Shown here piece after piece: positions 18,368 through 28,454 of a stretch of DNA of 64,000 nucleotides (its first letter is position 1; each line of letters starts with the position of its first letter). Under the pieces are notes generated by a model, which saw only the letters and a program-made list of their open reading frames with translations, was not told the origin of the DNA and made no database searches. A program made the translations under genes and the position numbers. Where the stretch lies: contig NZ_JADKPV010000003.1 of the NCBI RefSeq assembly GCF_015351395.1, positions 62,001 through 126,000 on the forward strand, given 5' to 3'. This stretch comes from Savagea serpentis. Lineage in GTDB: Bacteria; Bacillota; Bacilli; Bacillales_A; Planococcaceae.

Positions 18368-18416
18368 TAAGCGAACGTATTCTTTTATCCAGAATATGTT
18401 CGCTTTTTATTTTTTA
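18368..18416 (+). terminator. Terminator after the lipoprotein gene
   Basis: A 14-bp stem AAGCGAACGTATTC with GAATATGTTCGCTT and a 9-nt loop, then a T-rich run. Confidence 0.85.
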
Positions 18417-18563
18417 CAATACTATATAGATATATGCTTAACGAAACATTTTTTTACTGTTATATAAAATAAAGACCGATAAAATAATAATTTTTATTGA
18501 TTATATAAAAAAATTGTGTATTAATAATACATATAGCTAAATTTTCAAAAGGTGGTGAAATGG

Positions 18564-20273
18564 ATGCGCACGAGACAGACAGATTGGCTGGCCATCATTC
18601 AAGCCGAACATATTCAACAAATTGAACACATTGAAAAAGCTTTGAATGCTTCTGTCATTTTAGCGAAGTTAAATGCAGATGGTACTTTTGCACAAGTGAA
18701 TGACTTCTTTTGTGAGATTTCAAAATACTCATCAAGTGAACTCATCGGCGCTCCTTATACATTATTGCGATCAGGCTTTCATCCATCAAATTTTTTTACA
18801 AAAATTCGCCAAACCTTAAACCAAGGAGAACTGTGGACCGGAGATATTTGTCATCGGGCAAAAGACGGTACATTATATTGGACAAAAACGACATTCGTCC
18901 CCATTTTAAAAGATCATCTACTCAAGCATATTATGACCGTTCAAACAGATATCACTGATATGAAAAATATCGATATGTTAAAGGAAATCGCTTATTATGA
19001 TGATTTGACTGGCTTAGCAAACTTCCGAAAATTCAAGATGGATTTTTCCGCATTGCAGCACGCCTCTAAACCTCTTCCACATATGTGTTCGCTCATGCTC
19101 TTCTCTTTAAAAGATTACAAACTAACGATGAAACGTTTCGGCTTGTCTAATGCCCAAACATTTTTACAAGAAGTAGCTAAGCGATTAAGAGAAATATCGG
19201 AAAAATTCGACTATACGGTGTTCAAGTTGGAAGAAGAACAGTTCTTAATCTTCTTGCCACATACGCATCAATCCAATGAATACGAACACATCATCCATGA
19301 AATTTATCGATCATTCCGCCAACCTATTTTAATTCAAGGTCATTATTTCAAAGCAGAACCAATTATAGGCATTATTCATTTTCCAGAACACGCCCAGACA
19401 TTCGACTTATTGCTTGACCGGCTAGCACTTACTTCTTCGTATGCTGAAAAACAATCTGATCGAAAAGTAGCCATATACCACGCACAAATGGAAGAGGAAC
19501 ATAAATACTTTTTACTGCTTGAAAGCGCCTTACGTCGTGCGCTTGAGCGGGATGATCTAGAACTTCACTATCAACCAAAAATCGATTTATATCATCATCA
19601 AGTCGAAGGAGTGGAAGCGCTATCAAGATGGTATGATCCCACTTTTAAGCAAGTCCCACCAAACGTCTTTATTCCACTCGCTGAACGTCGAGGATTTATT
19701 AACGACTTAGGTGAATGGTCGCTCCGGATTGCAGCGGAACGAGCGAAACTTTGGAATGCGAATTTGGACAGAAATTTAATCGTCGCTGTGAATATTTCAC
19801 CAACTCATTTTATACAACCTAATTTTTTAGATCAGTTATTCCAAGTGCTCGAAAAAACAAAAGTCAATCCAAAACATTTACAACTTGAAATTACAGAAGA
19901 TGTCGTCATGGAAAAAAGTGTAGAAATGCATACAACCTTAAAGACGATTACAGACATAGGAATTTCTTTAGCCATTGACGATTTTGGCACAGGATACTCT
20001 TCATTCGGAATGCTCAATACATTTCCCATCGATTCTCTCAAAATCGATCGGTCATTCGTCACCAATATCCAAAATGATGCAAAAAAAGCGGCCATTTTAG
20101 AAGTCATGATTAAACTCGGTCATGCACTAAAATTAGATGTCGTCATCGAAGGGATTGAAAACGAAGAAGAATTAGCGATTCTTCAACCATTCGCCCCAAA
20201 ATTTGCCCAAGGGTATTACTTCTGCAAACCTTTACCTGCAAATGAATTCGAGCGATTTATACAAAAAAAGTAG
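18564..20273 (+). CDS. PAS - degenerate GGDEF - EAL protein, probable c-di-GMP phosphodiesterase
   Basis: A 569-aa cytosolic signalling protein without membrane segments. A PAS domain (about residues 25-140, including AKDGTLYWTKTTFVPI) comes first. Then comes a GGDEF-like domain whose active site reads LEEEQF, so it should not make c-di-GMP. The EAL domain (about 310-560) keeps EAL in GVEALSRW, EITED, DDFGTGYSS, KIDRSF and EGIE, consistent with an active c-di-GMP phosphodiesterase. The ATG at 18564 follows AAAGGTGGTGA; GTG codons upstream overlap that site. The degenerate GGDEF may be an allosteric GTP sensor. Confidence 0.88.
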   Translation: MRTRQTDWLAIIQAEHIQQIEHIEKALNASVILAKLNADGTFAQVNDFFCEISKYSSSELIGAPYTLLRSGFHPSNFFTKIRQTLNQGELWTGDICHRAKDGTLYWTKTTFVPILKDHLLKHIMTVQTDITDMKNIDMLKEIAYYDDLTGLANFRKFKMDFSALQHASKPLPHMCSLMLFSLKDYKLTMKRFGLSNAQTFLQEVAKRLREISEKFDYTVFKLEEEQFLIFLPHTHQSNEYEHIIHEIYRSFRQPILIQGHYFKAEPIIGIIHFPEHAQTFDLLLDRLALTSSYAEKQSDRKVAIYHAQMEEEHKYFLLLESALRRALERDDLELHYQPKIDLYHHQVEGVEALSRWYDPTFKQVPPNVFIPLAERRGFINDLGEWSLRIAAERAKLWNANLDRNLIVAVNISPTHFIQPNFLDQLFQVLEKTKVNPKHLQLEITEDVVMEKSVEMHTTLKTITDIGISLAIDDFGTGYSSFGMLNTFPIDSLKIDRSFVTNIQNDAKKAAILEVMIKLGHALKLDVVIEGIENEEELAILQPFAPKFAQGYYFCKPLPANEFERFIQKK

Positions 20274-20297
20274 CCGTTACGTCGGCTACTTTTTATT
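20263..20297 (+). terminator. Terminator overlapping the end of the EAL gene
   Basis: A 12-bp perfect stem AAAAAGTAGCCG with CGGCTACTTTTT and a 6-nt loop; it includes the stop codon. Confidence 0.8.
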
Positions 20298-20474
20298 TTA
20301 AATGGTAGGCTGATGATTTTCATGAATGGCAAGCTCATATCCTACTAGGTTACTTTGCGACAAATGCAAAGTTTCATTCTTCGTGTTTTTCGCTGAAAAA
20401 TAAATGCCAATTGCTAAAAGTACTGCAAGAACTAAAACGATCACGAAAGCTTTACCAGCTGCGGACGCGTTCAT
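20298..20474 (-). CDS. 58-aa single-helix membrane protein
   Basis: A short ORF beginning MNASAAGKAFVIVLVLAVLL, with one transmembrane helix (about residues 8-27) and a polar C-terminal tail ending HQPTI. A ribosome site GAAAGGAGAGAGG lies just upstream of the ATG. It is convergent with the EAL-domain gene and probably shares its terminator. No family is recognised. The ribosome site and clean helix-plus-tail layout support it. Confidence 0.6.
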   Translation of the reverse strand: MNASAAGKAFVIVLVLAVLLAIGIYFSAKNTKNETLHLSQSNLVGYELAIHENHQPTI

Positions 20475-20675
20475 TTTACCTCTCTCCTTTCACAAAGTAT
20501 TCATATTCAACACTATAACCATATCATGATTCCATTTTATTCACTACTCTCACGTACTTTGATATCTTCTTTGAGATAAGTTTATTCTGCTTCGAACTTA
20601 TTTTATCTACTTAAATCATTGCTCATACCATTTTCTTTGTCGTTCATTCCTTTTTCTCTTCCTTGAAGAAATGAA

Positions 20676-20718
20676 TATAAAAAAGAGTATGTTCTTAAAT
20701 TCCTTGAACATACTCTCA
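20676..20718 (-). terminator. Terminator after the OsmC gene
   Basis: On the minus strand GAGTATGTTC pairs perfectly with GAACATACTC and is followed by TTTTTT. Confidence 0.82.
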
Positions 20719-20724
20719 TTTCTT

Positions 20725-21177
20725 TTAGTTTTTAGCTATCCAATCTCCGTCTACCGTTACGCCAGACCCTTTAATCATTGCCATGACAGGACAACGGCTT
20801 TCGACTTTTTCTTTTAACTCATCGATGCGTTCTTGTGACTCATCTGTTGTAATCGTTACATTTAACGTGACCGTTTGAAAGTTCGGTGTAACCCCATTCA
20901 TTCCCATTAACCCTCGAATGTCAAGTGTTCCTTTCGTATCTAAATCTACCGCTGAATACGTCAAGTTCATCTCTTTCGCAATCATGGATACCATGACAGA
21001 TACACAACCATTCAAACCAGCTAATACAAATTCTACTGGATTTGGTCCTGCATCAACCCCTCCTAAATTAGCAGGCTCGTCGATTAAAAATGAATCGAAC
21101 TCACGAATATGTATTTCCGTTTGCACACCACCTGTCCAAGCACCTTTTACTGCTACTTCCAATATATTTTTTGACAT
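20725..21177 (-). CDS. OsmC/Ohr family protein
   Basis: A thiol-dependent hydroperoxide-reducing family protein of 150 aa. The two redox cysteines are in LNGCVSVMVSMI and SRCPVMAMI, and the DAGPNPVEFVLAGL motif precedes the first. These fit OsmC-type rather than classic OhrA proteins, which differ around the second Cys. The gene is monocistronic with its own terminator. The substrate is not predictable. Confidence 0.87.
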   Translation of the reverse strand: MSKNILEVAVKGAWTGGVQTEIHIREFDSFLIDEPANLGGVDAGPNPVEFVLAGLNGCVSVMVSMIAKEMNLTYSAVDLDTKGTLDIRGLMGMNGVTPNFQTVTLNVTITTDESQERIDELKEKVESRCPVMAMIKGSGVTVDGDWIAKN

Positions 21178-21234
21178 ATTGCCACCTTCTCTTTCTAAAA
21201 TAATTTCCTGTTAATTTTATCAGTATTTTTCCAT

Positions 21235-21987
21235 TTATAATAGTTTTTTGAACATTTCATCAAAAGGCAAAGGATCGCTATAATAAGGTCCTTGGAAATA
21301 ACGAATCCCATATTGTTCTAAAAACAATTGCTGGCTTTCTTCCTCAATCTGTTGAACAATCCATTGACACCTCATCTTCTCAAACATCGCTTGTAATATT
21401 TCTTTTAATAAAGGTTCACCTAGCAAACGTTTTTTCTCTATGATATGGCGGCTAATGAGGATATAATCTGTTAAAATTTCTTCATATTGTACACGAAGTT
21501 CATAGGACATTATTATTTGGAATCCTAATTTATGTAATGTGAGTAATCTCTCTGGTAAATGAATGCCGTATCCAATCACTTTCAATAGGATATCTTGACT
21601 ATCGATCGCATGCCTTTCTAAAAAGCTCCGTAATAAATCAATGCCATCTTCCCTTTCCAATTGCGCCGATAATACAGGAATGATGAGTCGCGTTGGCTTT
21701 CCAATACTTTTAAAAAACTGAATCCGTCGCGAAACACATGCAAAAAAACGATGAGCTAACTGTTCGTATTCAGGCAATTGCTTAATTAACGGTAAAAACT
21801 GCATCGCTTCTAAAACACCGTAACGCTCATGATGCCAACAAATCGACAAATCAAATAATAAGACCGCATCCATTTTTGCATCGACAATGGGATGATAATA
21901 TATTTTAAATTGATCTTGATTTAAACCATCGATGAGTAGACGCTTAATTTCAGGTTGCACAAGATGAAGTAATGTTTGATTTTTCAT
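21235..21987 (-). CDS. Catalytically degenerate EAL-domain protein
   Basis: A 250-aa single EAL-fold protein. The start FKIYYHPIVDAKMDAVLLFDLSICWHH aligns with the canonical FxxYYQPIVD...GVEALLRW, but EAL has become FDL. The DDFGxGYS loop is replaced by MSYELRVQYEEI, and the C-terminal QGPYYSDPLPFDEM keeps the QGYxFxxP pattern. Catalytic metal ligands are lost, so it is more likely a c-di-GMP receptor or protein-interaction module than an enzyme. It has AAGGAGG before its ATG. Confidence 0.8.
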   Translation of the reverse strand: MKNQTLLHLVQPEIKRLLIDGLNQDQFKIYYHPIVDAKMDAVLLFDLSICWHHERYGVLEAMQFLPLIKQLPEYEQLAHRFFACVSRRIQFFKSIGKPTRLIIPVLSAQLEREDGIDLLRSFLERHAIDSQDILLKVIGYGIHLPERLLTLHKLGFQIIMSYELRVQYEEILTDYILISRHIIEKKRLLGEPLLKEILQAMFEKMRCQWIVQQIEEESQQLFLEQYGIRYFQGPYYSDPLPFDEMFKKLL

Positions 21988-22294
21988 CAGAATCCTCCTT
22001 TTTCATTAATCGAGAGGTATAAACTGTAAACAAATAATTGAAACTATACTCCTATGCATAACCATATTCTATACGAAAACAATCTATTTTTTAACCTTTT
22101 TCTTTAAAGTTTATTTAATTCTTTTTTATTGTTATATATACATAACTTCTGCCATCAGGATTAGTTTTATAAATTCTTTCAATGTAGGTCTTTAGACTCC
22201 ATTATGCACTTACACTCACACGTTTCATATGTATTTTATTTCATTTTTTTGAAGTTCATAAATTTTTAACTTGAAATAATAGTATTCCAAAGAA
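21988..22294. other. AT-rich intergenic region
   Basis: No complete gene is visible. On the minus strand 22115-22201 is an open stretch ending in TAA that would encode about 28 residues (SLKTYIERIYKTNPDGRSYVYI...) without a start codon, possibly a remnant of an older gene. The upstream region of the degenerate EAL gene lies here. Confidence 0.4.
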
Positions 22295-22331
22295 AAAGCA
22301 AATACTGATTGCACTCAGCATTTGCTTTTCT
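22293..22331 (-). terminator. Terminator after the aconitase gene
   Basis: On the minus strand a 13-bp stem AAAGCAAATGCTG/CAGTATTTGCTTT (one G.T pair) followed by a T-run, just after the stop codon. Confidence 0.82.
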
Positions 22332-22333
22332 CA

Positions 22334-24943
22334 TTAATCCATATATTCGTCTAATACAGTCGGTAAAATACCACCATTCCGGTAGTAGTTCATTTCCACT
22401 TCGCTATCGAGACGCAATATAACGTCAATAACACGGTCGTCAATATGAAGTTGTACGTAGTCTCTTGGCTTTACCGCTTTGAAATCAATAGGACAACGAT
22501 ATATTTCTTCTCCTGTTAATTGATGAGTTTCAGCATTTTCTCCTTCGAGAAATTGTAAGGGAAGTACGCCCATGCCAATTAAATTACTGCGGTGAATGCG
22601 CTCGAAGCTTTCCGCTAGAACGATGCGAATTCCTAATAAATTTGTTCCCTTCGCTGCCCAATCACGACTGCTTCCAGTTCCGTACTCTTTTCCTGCGATG
22701 ACGAGAAGCGAGGTTTGTTCCTTTTGATAACGCTCCGCCGCTTCAAAAACCGGCAACACTTCCCCTGTAGGAATATGACGCGTCCAACCGCCTTCACGAC
22801 TAACGAGTTGATTGCGTAAGCGGATATTTGCGAATGTACCACGCACCATGACGTGATAATTTCCGCGACGTGAGCCATATGAGTTGAAGTCTTTCGGATT
22901 GACGCCTTGCGCTTCTAAATAGCGCGCAGCAGGTGTTCCTTTAGAAATCGTTCCGACAGGTGAAATGTGGTCAGTCGTAATCGAGTCTCCGAGTATAAGG
23001 AGCGGACGCATCCCTTCTAAAGTTAACGTATCGAGACGTTCTACTTTTTTGAAGAAAGGAACGGGCTGAATGTAAGAAGACATTTCTTCCCATTCAAACA
23101 ACATTCCTTCTGGCGCTTCAATCTCATCCCAACGTTCATTGTCAAAAATACGTTCATACTGTGTTTCAAATAAATGTTCGTGCACGTACGTCTCAACGTA
23201 GCGGGCGATTTCTTCCGCAGTCGGCCAAAGATCCGCTAATGTGATCGATGTGCCGTCCGCATATTTTCCAAATATCGCTTGCGTTATATCTTCTCGTGTA
23301 TTGCCGAGCAACGCATAGGCAACGACAAGTGGCGGTGAGGCTAAAAAGTTCGCTTTCACGAGCGGATGAACCCGTCCTTCAAAATTACGATTTCCGCTAA
23401 TGACGCTGGACGTGACGAGATCGTTCTCCGTAATCGCTCGTGCTACGTCGCTATCGAGTGCTCCACTATTTCCGCAACAAGCCCCGCACCCGTAACCATC
23501 AACGTAAAAGCCGAGCTGTTCTAAAGACTCCAAAACACCTGACTCTTGTAAATAACGCGTGACGACGGTCGAGCCTGGAACTAAACTCGTCTTCACATAA
23601 TCCGGAACGCTCAAACCGAGTTGAACCGCTTTTTGAGCGACGAGTCCTGCTGCCAACATGACGCTCGGATTCGACGTATTCGTACAGCTCGTAATCGACG
23701 CGAGTACGACATCACCATGCTTTACATCGCTTTTACTCTCCAAACTTGTCACACCGTACCCGCCTCGTACGACATCCTCTTTCAACAAGGTGTTAAAACG
23801 CGTATGCACATGTCGTAACGCGACGCGGTCTTGCGGACGTTTCGGACCGGCAAGCGACGTTTCAATTTCCGCTAAATCGAGCTCGATTGTCTTCGTATAG
23901 TTCGGCACATCCCCCGTGCGATAGAGTAAATTCGCGCGATGATACGCTTCGGAAAGAACCGCTTCTTCCTCACGATTCGTCTCACGTAAATAGCGAATCG
24001 TCTCATCATCCGTCGGGAAAAATGACATCGTCGCTCCGTACTCTGGTGCCATATTCGAAATCGTCGCACGGTCCGCAAGAGGTAAATGATCAAGTCCTTC
24101 TCCGTAAAATTCAACAATTTTACCGACGACATTTTCTTTACGCAAACGCTCGGTTAACGTAAGTGCCAAATCGGTTGCGAGTACACCTTCTGATAACTTC
24201 CCTGTCACATGAACCCCAATCACTTCAGGCAAGACGAAATATATCGGATGCCCGAGCATTGCCGCCTCCGCTTCAATTCCGCCGACGCCCCAACCGATCG
24301 TGCCGAGTCCGTTAATCATCGGCGTATGGGAGTCTGTTCCGACGACCGTATCTAAATAAAGTTCGCCATCTTGTGCGACGACCGAACTGCCTAAATATTC
24401 AAGGTTCACTTGGTGGACGATACCGTTTGCGGGCGGTACGACACGAAACTTTTGAAACGCTTTTTGCGCCCATTTAATAAAACGATACCGCTCCATATTG
24501 CGCTCGTATTCAATGTTTAAGTTGCGAGCGAACGCCCCTTCAAATCCACTCTCTTCAATGATGACGGAATGATCGACAACAAGGTCAACCGCGATGCGTG
24601 GATGAATCGTTTCGTATGCCCCGTTCATTTCTGAAACCGACTGACGGAGTGACGCTAAATCGACGATAGCAGGTACACCTGTAAAGTCTTGTAAGACGAT
24701 GCGTGACGGTTTGAACGGCACTTCGACTTGTTCGTGCTGCGACGTTTGCCAATTCGTATAATGTTGAATATGTTCATCTGTAATGTACACGCCATCCCAT
24801 TGACGAAGCGCGCTTTCCAGCAATGCTCGAATCGCATACGGTAAGCTTTTCACTTCTGGATGTTGTTCAGCTAAGCGTTGCAATGACGCATATGTATACG
24901 TTTGATCCCCTAGTTGTAATGTTTGAACGACTTCTTGTTTCAT
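22334..24943 (-). CDS. acnD: Aconitase-family hydratase, probably AcnD-type (2-methylcitrate dehydratase)
   Basis: A 4Fe-4S aconitase superfamily enzyme of 869 aa. Cluster cysteines lie in ITSCTNTSNPSVM and GYGCGACCGNSG; other motifs are VVGTDSHTPMINGLG, and GSRRGNYHVMVRG and GTGSSRDWAAKG in the swivel domain. On its own it could be an AcnA-type aconitase. The PrpF gene 13 bp upstream points to AcnD, which with PrpF replaces PrpD in the methylcitrate cycle of propionate use. No prpB or prpC is in the window. The ATG at 24943 follows AAAGGGGAG; an earlier in-frame ATG at 24967 overlaps prpF. Confidence 0.8.
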   Translation of the reverse strand: MKQEVVQTLQLGDQTYTYASLQRLAEQHPEVKSLPYAIRALLESALRQWDGVYITDEHIQHYTNWQTSQHEQVEVPFKPSRIVLQDFTGVPAIVDLASLRQSVSEMNGAYETIHPRIAVDLVVDHSVIIEESGFEGAFARNLNIEYERNMERYRFIKWAQKAFQKFRVVPPANGIVHQVNLEYLGSSVVAQDGELYLDTVVGTDSHTPMINGLGTIGWGVGGIEAEAAMLGHPIYFVLPEVIGVHVTGKLSEGVLATDLALTLTERLRKENVVGKIVEFYGEGLDHLPLADRATISNMAPEYGATMSFFPTDDETIRYLRETNREEEAVLSEAYHRANLLYRTGDVPNYTKTIELDLAEIETSLAGPKRPQDRVALRHVHTRFNTLLKEDVVRGGYGVTSLESKSDVKHGDVVLASITSCTNTSNPSVMLAAGLVAQKAVQLGLSVPDYVKTSLVPGSTVVTRYLQESGVLESLEQLGFYVDGYGCGACCGNSGALDSDVARAITENDLVTSSVISGNRNFEGRVHPLVKANFLASPPLVVAYALLGNTREDITQAIFGKYADGTSITLADLWPTAEEIARYVETYVHEHLFETQYERIFDNERWDEIEAPEGMLFEWEEMSSYIQPVPFFKKVERLDTLTLEGMRPLLILGDSITTDHISPVGTISKGTPAARYLEAQGVNPKDFNSYGSRRGNYHVMVRGTFANIRLRNQLVSREGGWTRHIPTGEVLPVFEAAERYQKEQTSLLVIAGKEYGTGSSRDWAAKGTNLLGIRIVLAESFERIHRSNLIGMGVLPLQFLEGENAETHQLTGEEIYRCPIDFKAVKPRDYVQLHIDDRVIDVILRLDSEVEMNYYRNGGILPTVLDEYMD

Positions 24944-24956
24944 TTCTTTCTCCCCT

Positions 24957-26090
24957 TTACTGATCATTCGGCACGTACACTTCGCCTTTCATAATGCGAC
25001 GTGCGGTGCGGTCTAGTCCGACGTATACGACGTCGTCACGTGACGCATTCATTTGAAGCCTCACTTCCGCTCTCCCTTCAGGATGCCCGATTGGAATGAG
25101 CTCTCCTTCGATTGAATGTGCGAGTTGTTCGACGATCGTTCCTTTCAATGACGACGCAGCCGCTAAATTGTATAAACCACTCCCTGCATACGTTCGGTGA
25201 ATTTTTTGCATCGATACCATTTTCGAATAAATAACGATGTCCGACGCATTCGTCACGTCCCCTTTCGAATTCGTATACGTGATGGGCTCATGGACGAGCG
25301 CAATTTTCGGAATCGTTTGAGAATCGAGCGCTTCTTCCATCGTCTTCGTTAAACCAGATGCGATGGAAGCGGCAAGTCGAATTTCTTCTAACTTTTCGAT
25401 TAACGGACGATCTTCTCGAAGGTCACTTAACAATCGCTCTGTCGTCAGTCCGAGATCTTTCGCTCGCACGTAGACGAACGGGTTGACGATATCGACGACG
25501 GACACTTCATACGTTTCATCCCCGACTTTTAGTGAATGGACGGGACCAAGCGGCATCGTCGCACCGAGCTTCGAACCTCCTGGATGCATCATTTTCACTT
25601 CGATGCGTCCGCCTTTTTGCTTCACGCCAGCCATATCATAATCACCGACGACCGCATATTCGCCGTCCTCGACAGGCACTGTCATCGCGATCACTCGATT
25701 AATATTCGTATTAAAAACACGCACCTCTACCGATGTCGCACCTTCCGGAAGATCGACATACCCTTCATCGACGACATACGCTCCGACTGCCCCCATCAAA
25801 TTACCACATGTTCCGTGCGCATCGACATGATCGTGCTCGATGCCGATTTGATAAAACGTGTAGTTCATGTGAACGCTTTCATCATTAGGCGGACTCATGA
25901 CGACTACTTTACTCGTATGCGACGTCCCGCTTCCTAACCCGTTAATTTGGTTATTGTTTACAGAATCCAGGACGTTTAAAAAAATGCGATGCTGTTCTTC
26001 CTCCTCTTTCGGTAAATCATCCGAATGGAAAAACACCCCTCGACTCGTCCCCCCACGATACACACTCGCTTTCACACGCATTTGTGCCAT
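24957..26090 (-). CDS. prpF: PrpF-family 2-methylaconitate isomerase
   Basis: PrpF isomerises the 2-methylaconitate made by AcnD so the methylcitrate cycle can proceed. The 377-aa protein has the family N-terminus VKASVYRGGTSRGVFFHSDDLP, the repeated PrpF/diaminopimelate-epimerase-like cores GLGSGTSHTSKVVV and AHGTCGNLMGAVGAY (with the active-site Cys in GTCGN), and KMMHPGGSKLGATMPLG. It is first in a two-gene operon with the aconitase-type gene. A TATAAT is visible about 30-40 bp upstream. Confidence 0.87.
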   Translation of the reverse strand: MAQMRVKASVYRGGTSRGVFFHSDDLPKEEEEQHRIFLNVLDSVNNNQINGLGSGTSHTSKVVVMSPPNDESVHMNYTFYQIGIEHDHVDAHGTCGNLMGAVGAYVVDEGYVDLPEGATSVEVRVFNTNINRVIAMTVPVEDGEYAVVGDYDMAGVKQKGGRIEVKMMHPGGSKLGATMPLGPVHSLKVGDETYEVSVVDIVNPFVYVRAKDLGLTTERLLSDLREDRPLIEKLEEIRLAASIASGLTKTMEEALDSQTIPKIALVHEPITYTNSKGDVTNASDIVIYSKMVSMQKIHRTYAGSGLYNLAAASSLKGTIVEQLAHSIEGELIPIGHPEGRAEVRLQMNASRDDVVYVGLDRTARRIMKGEVYVPNDQ

Positions 26091-26142
26091 ACACTCTCCC
26101 CCTTTTCTTCCATTTCATTCTATTATATACAATTTGGCTACG

Positions 26143-26180
26143 AAAAAAAGAGTGACTCCGTAGAAGAGCCACTCTTTTGA
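26143..26180 (-). terminator. Terminator after the chemoreceptor gene
   Basis: On the minus strand AAAGAGTGGCTC pairs with GAGTCACTCTTT (one mismatch) and is followed by a long T-run. Confidence 0.8.
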
Positions 26181-28145
26181 TTAATCTACTTTAAAACGTT
26201 GCACGATATTTTCTAAATCGATACTTAAATTGCTTAATTGCTCTGCTGATTCACTGACGATAATCGTCGAACTTAATTGTTCTTCAGCTGATGCGTTAAT
26301 TTCTTCCGCAGCTGCCGCAGATTGTTGCGCAATTGCTGAAATATCTTCTACGCGTGTCACGACACCTTGTTTCGCTTCATCCATTGCCACGAAATCATCA
26401 TTTAATGCTTCGATTAAAGACGTTAACTCACTTGTCGCCTTTTGGATCGTTTGGAATGCAGTTTCGGTCTCGGTGACGACGTCTGTTTGATTTGCTGAAT
26501 ATTCGCGCACGCGGTCGATTCCACGGTCGACAATTTTCGACTGCGCAATGACTTGATGGATGGTCTGTTCAATTTCCCCAGCACTTACTTTCGATTGTTC
26601 TGCAAGTGCGCGCACTTCATTCGCTACGACTGCAAATCCTTGCCCTGCTTCTCCGGCACGCGCTGCTTCAATTGAAGCATTTAAAGCGAGTAAATTCGTC
26701 TGTTCCGAAATTTTTTCAATCGTGTTAATGACATATTCGATTTTCAAGATATTTTCAACGAGAGAATGAACAGTTTCTGCTACATTCGTCACTTCGTTAT
26801 GAGATTCTTTCGCATGGTTGACAAGCGAATGTAATGTCTTCACTCCTTGAGTAGAAGATGTAGCTGAGTCTTCGCTCAACTGCTTCATCGCACTCACCGT
26901 ACGCTCGACTTGTGCAAAATTATCTTCTAAATGAATCATAATTTCATTCATTTCATCGAGTCGTTCTGCTTGTAGCGTAGCACCGTGCGCCATTTCATCC
27001 ATTGCGGATGTTGTTTCTTCAGTAGCTGCTGTCACTTCTTCAGATGTTGCGCTCAATTGTTGAGAGGAACTGGATACTTGCATCGCGGACTGTTTCACTT
27101 GGCCTAAAATTGAACGCATTTCATCGATTGTTTGATTAAAGCTCGTCGTCAACTCACCAATTTCATCATTCGTTGTTCGTTCAATTTGCACCGTTAAGTC
27201 ACCATTCGCAATGTGAGAAACTCCTTCTTCTAAACGTTGTAATGGCTGCGTCATTCGACGTGCCACGAAAATAGTAATGACAATTGCCATTAAAATAATG
27301 ACCACACTAATGAAAATTAGCGTTTTGCGAATATCTGCTAAACTCGCATACAATTCCTTTTCACTATAGGCTACCCCTACTTTAAAACCACGCACCTCGT
27401 CATAAAATAATTGACGATCTATACCAGATAAATTGTATTTCTCGAGACCCACTTCTTGCGTCATAATCGGTGCTAATGCATCATAATCATACACAGATTC
27501 ATCACGTAGACGTGGGTGAACGAGAATAACACCCGTACGATCAACTACAAACGGAACTCCTCCATATGCAAAATGAATCGCTTCTAAAGTTTCGGTAATA
27601 TTCGTTAAAGCCACTTCAAATGCAAGAACCCCTACAATGGTATTCCCATCTTTCACGACTTTTGCGACAGCGAGTGCCCAATCATTCGTATCCGCATGAC
27701 GATAAGCATCTGTAATATATACTTCATCTGGATGCTCCATCGCTTGAACGTACCATGGTCGGTCCAATACATTCACTTGAACGTCTGTAGCAGGGACACG
27801 AGAAAATTGTCCCGATGTCGTAGCAAAAAAGATTTCACCGATTTCTTCTTCTGTTTTCAACAATTGTTGGAACTGTTGCTCTATTTCAGGCGTAATGCCC
27901 GTTTCTTCTTTTAAAGCTGTCACCACTTTAGGGTCGACAACTAAACGTTCTAAAATTCGTTCATAATTTTCAAATAACTCGTTCAGCATATATTTCAGTT
28001 GAGCATTATCTGAAAATCCTGTTTCTTCCACTTCTTTGTTCACTGTTTTCGTCACAGTGCGCGCTGTGAAAAATTCAACGCTAATCATACTTAATACAAT
28101 AATCGATACAAAAATGATAATTAATTTATTTTGAATCTTATTCAT
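26181..28145 (-). CDS. Methyl-accepting chemotaxis protein with dCache sensor
   Basis: A 654-aa transmembrane chemoreceptor. The order is transmembrane helix 1 (about residues 7-27), an extracellular dCache_1-like domain (about 35-275, with [13 protein letters not shown] and [20 protein letters not shown]), helix 2 (about 280-300), HAMP (about 300-355) and a cytoplasmic signalling hairpin with [21 protein letters not shown] and [15 protein letters not shown]. The ligand is unknown; dCache domains often bind amino acids. It has its own terminator. No SigD promoter was recognised upstream. Confidence 0.92.
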   Translation of the reverse strand: MNKIQNKLIIIFVSIIVLSMISVEFFTARTVTKTVNKEVEETGFSDNAQLKYMLNELFENYERILERLVVDPKVVTALKEETGITPEIEQQFQQLLKTEEEIGEIFFATTSGQFSRVPATDVQVNVLDRPWYVQAMEHPDEVYITDAYRHADTNDWALAVAKVVKDGNTIVGVLAFEVALTNITETLEAIHFAYGGVPFVVDRTGVILVHPRLRDESVYDYDALAPIMTQEVGLEKYNLSGIDRQLFYDEVRGFKVGVAYSEKELYASLADIRKTLIFISVVIILMAIVITIFVARRMTQPLQRLEEGVSHIANGDLTVQIERTTNDEIGELTTSFNQTIDEMRSILGQVKQSAMQVSSSSQQLSATSEEVTAATEETTSAMDEMAHGATLQAERLDEMNEIMIHLEDNFAQVERTVSAMKQLSEDSATSSTQGVKTLHSLVNHAKESHNEVTNVAETVHSLVENILKIEYVINTIEKISEQTNLLALNASIEAARAGEAGQGFAVVANEVRALAEQSKVSAGEIEQTIHQVIAQSKIVDRGIDRVREYSANQTDVVTETETAFQTIQKATSELTSLIEALNDDFVAMDEAKQGVVTRVEDISAIAQQSAAAAEEINASAEEQLSSTIIVSESAEQLSNLSIDLENIVQRFKVD

Positions 28146-28344
28146 ATTACCCCTCTTTCATCATACATGCGACACTTAAAAATACTTGCAGTTCACATAA
28201 TTAAAAACGATTTCTAATACTTTCATATAATAAAAATCAATTTTTGAAATATTTTTGATACAATGCTCATTGTTAATATATACCGTTTCCTAAACCTCTT
28301 CCATAGTTCAAAAATACTATTTTAATGTAAAAATACCTAGAAAT
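28146..28344. other. AT-rich intergenic region
   Basis: Nothing recognisable beyond the upstream region of the chemoreceptor gene (minus strand). No ORF with a ribosome site and no clear SigD consensus was found. Confidence 0.4.
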
Positions 28345-28380
28345 AGAAAAAGCGACGCAATGATTTGCGACGCTTTCTGT
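28345..28380 (-). terminator. Terminator after the ribokinase/115-aa gene pair
   Basis: On the minus strand a 12-bp stem AAAGCGTCGCAA with TTGCGTCGCTTT, then TTTTC. Confidence 0.82.
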
Positions 28381-28454
28381 TTTGTTATACATTTTCCATC
28401 TCTCCGCGGATAGACACTTTCATTCATAATTATTTTAGAAGTATATCGTTCTCG

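Noticed and set aside
22334-24943. Plain AcnA/CitB aconitase
   Set aside because: Not excluded, but the neighbouring prpF makes AcnD more likely; the sequence motifs are shared by both.
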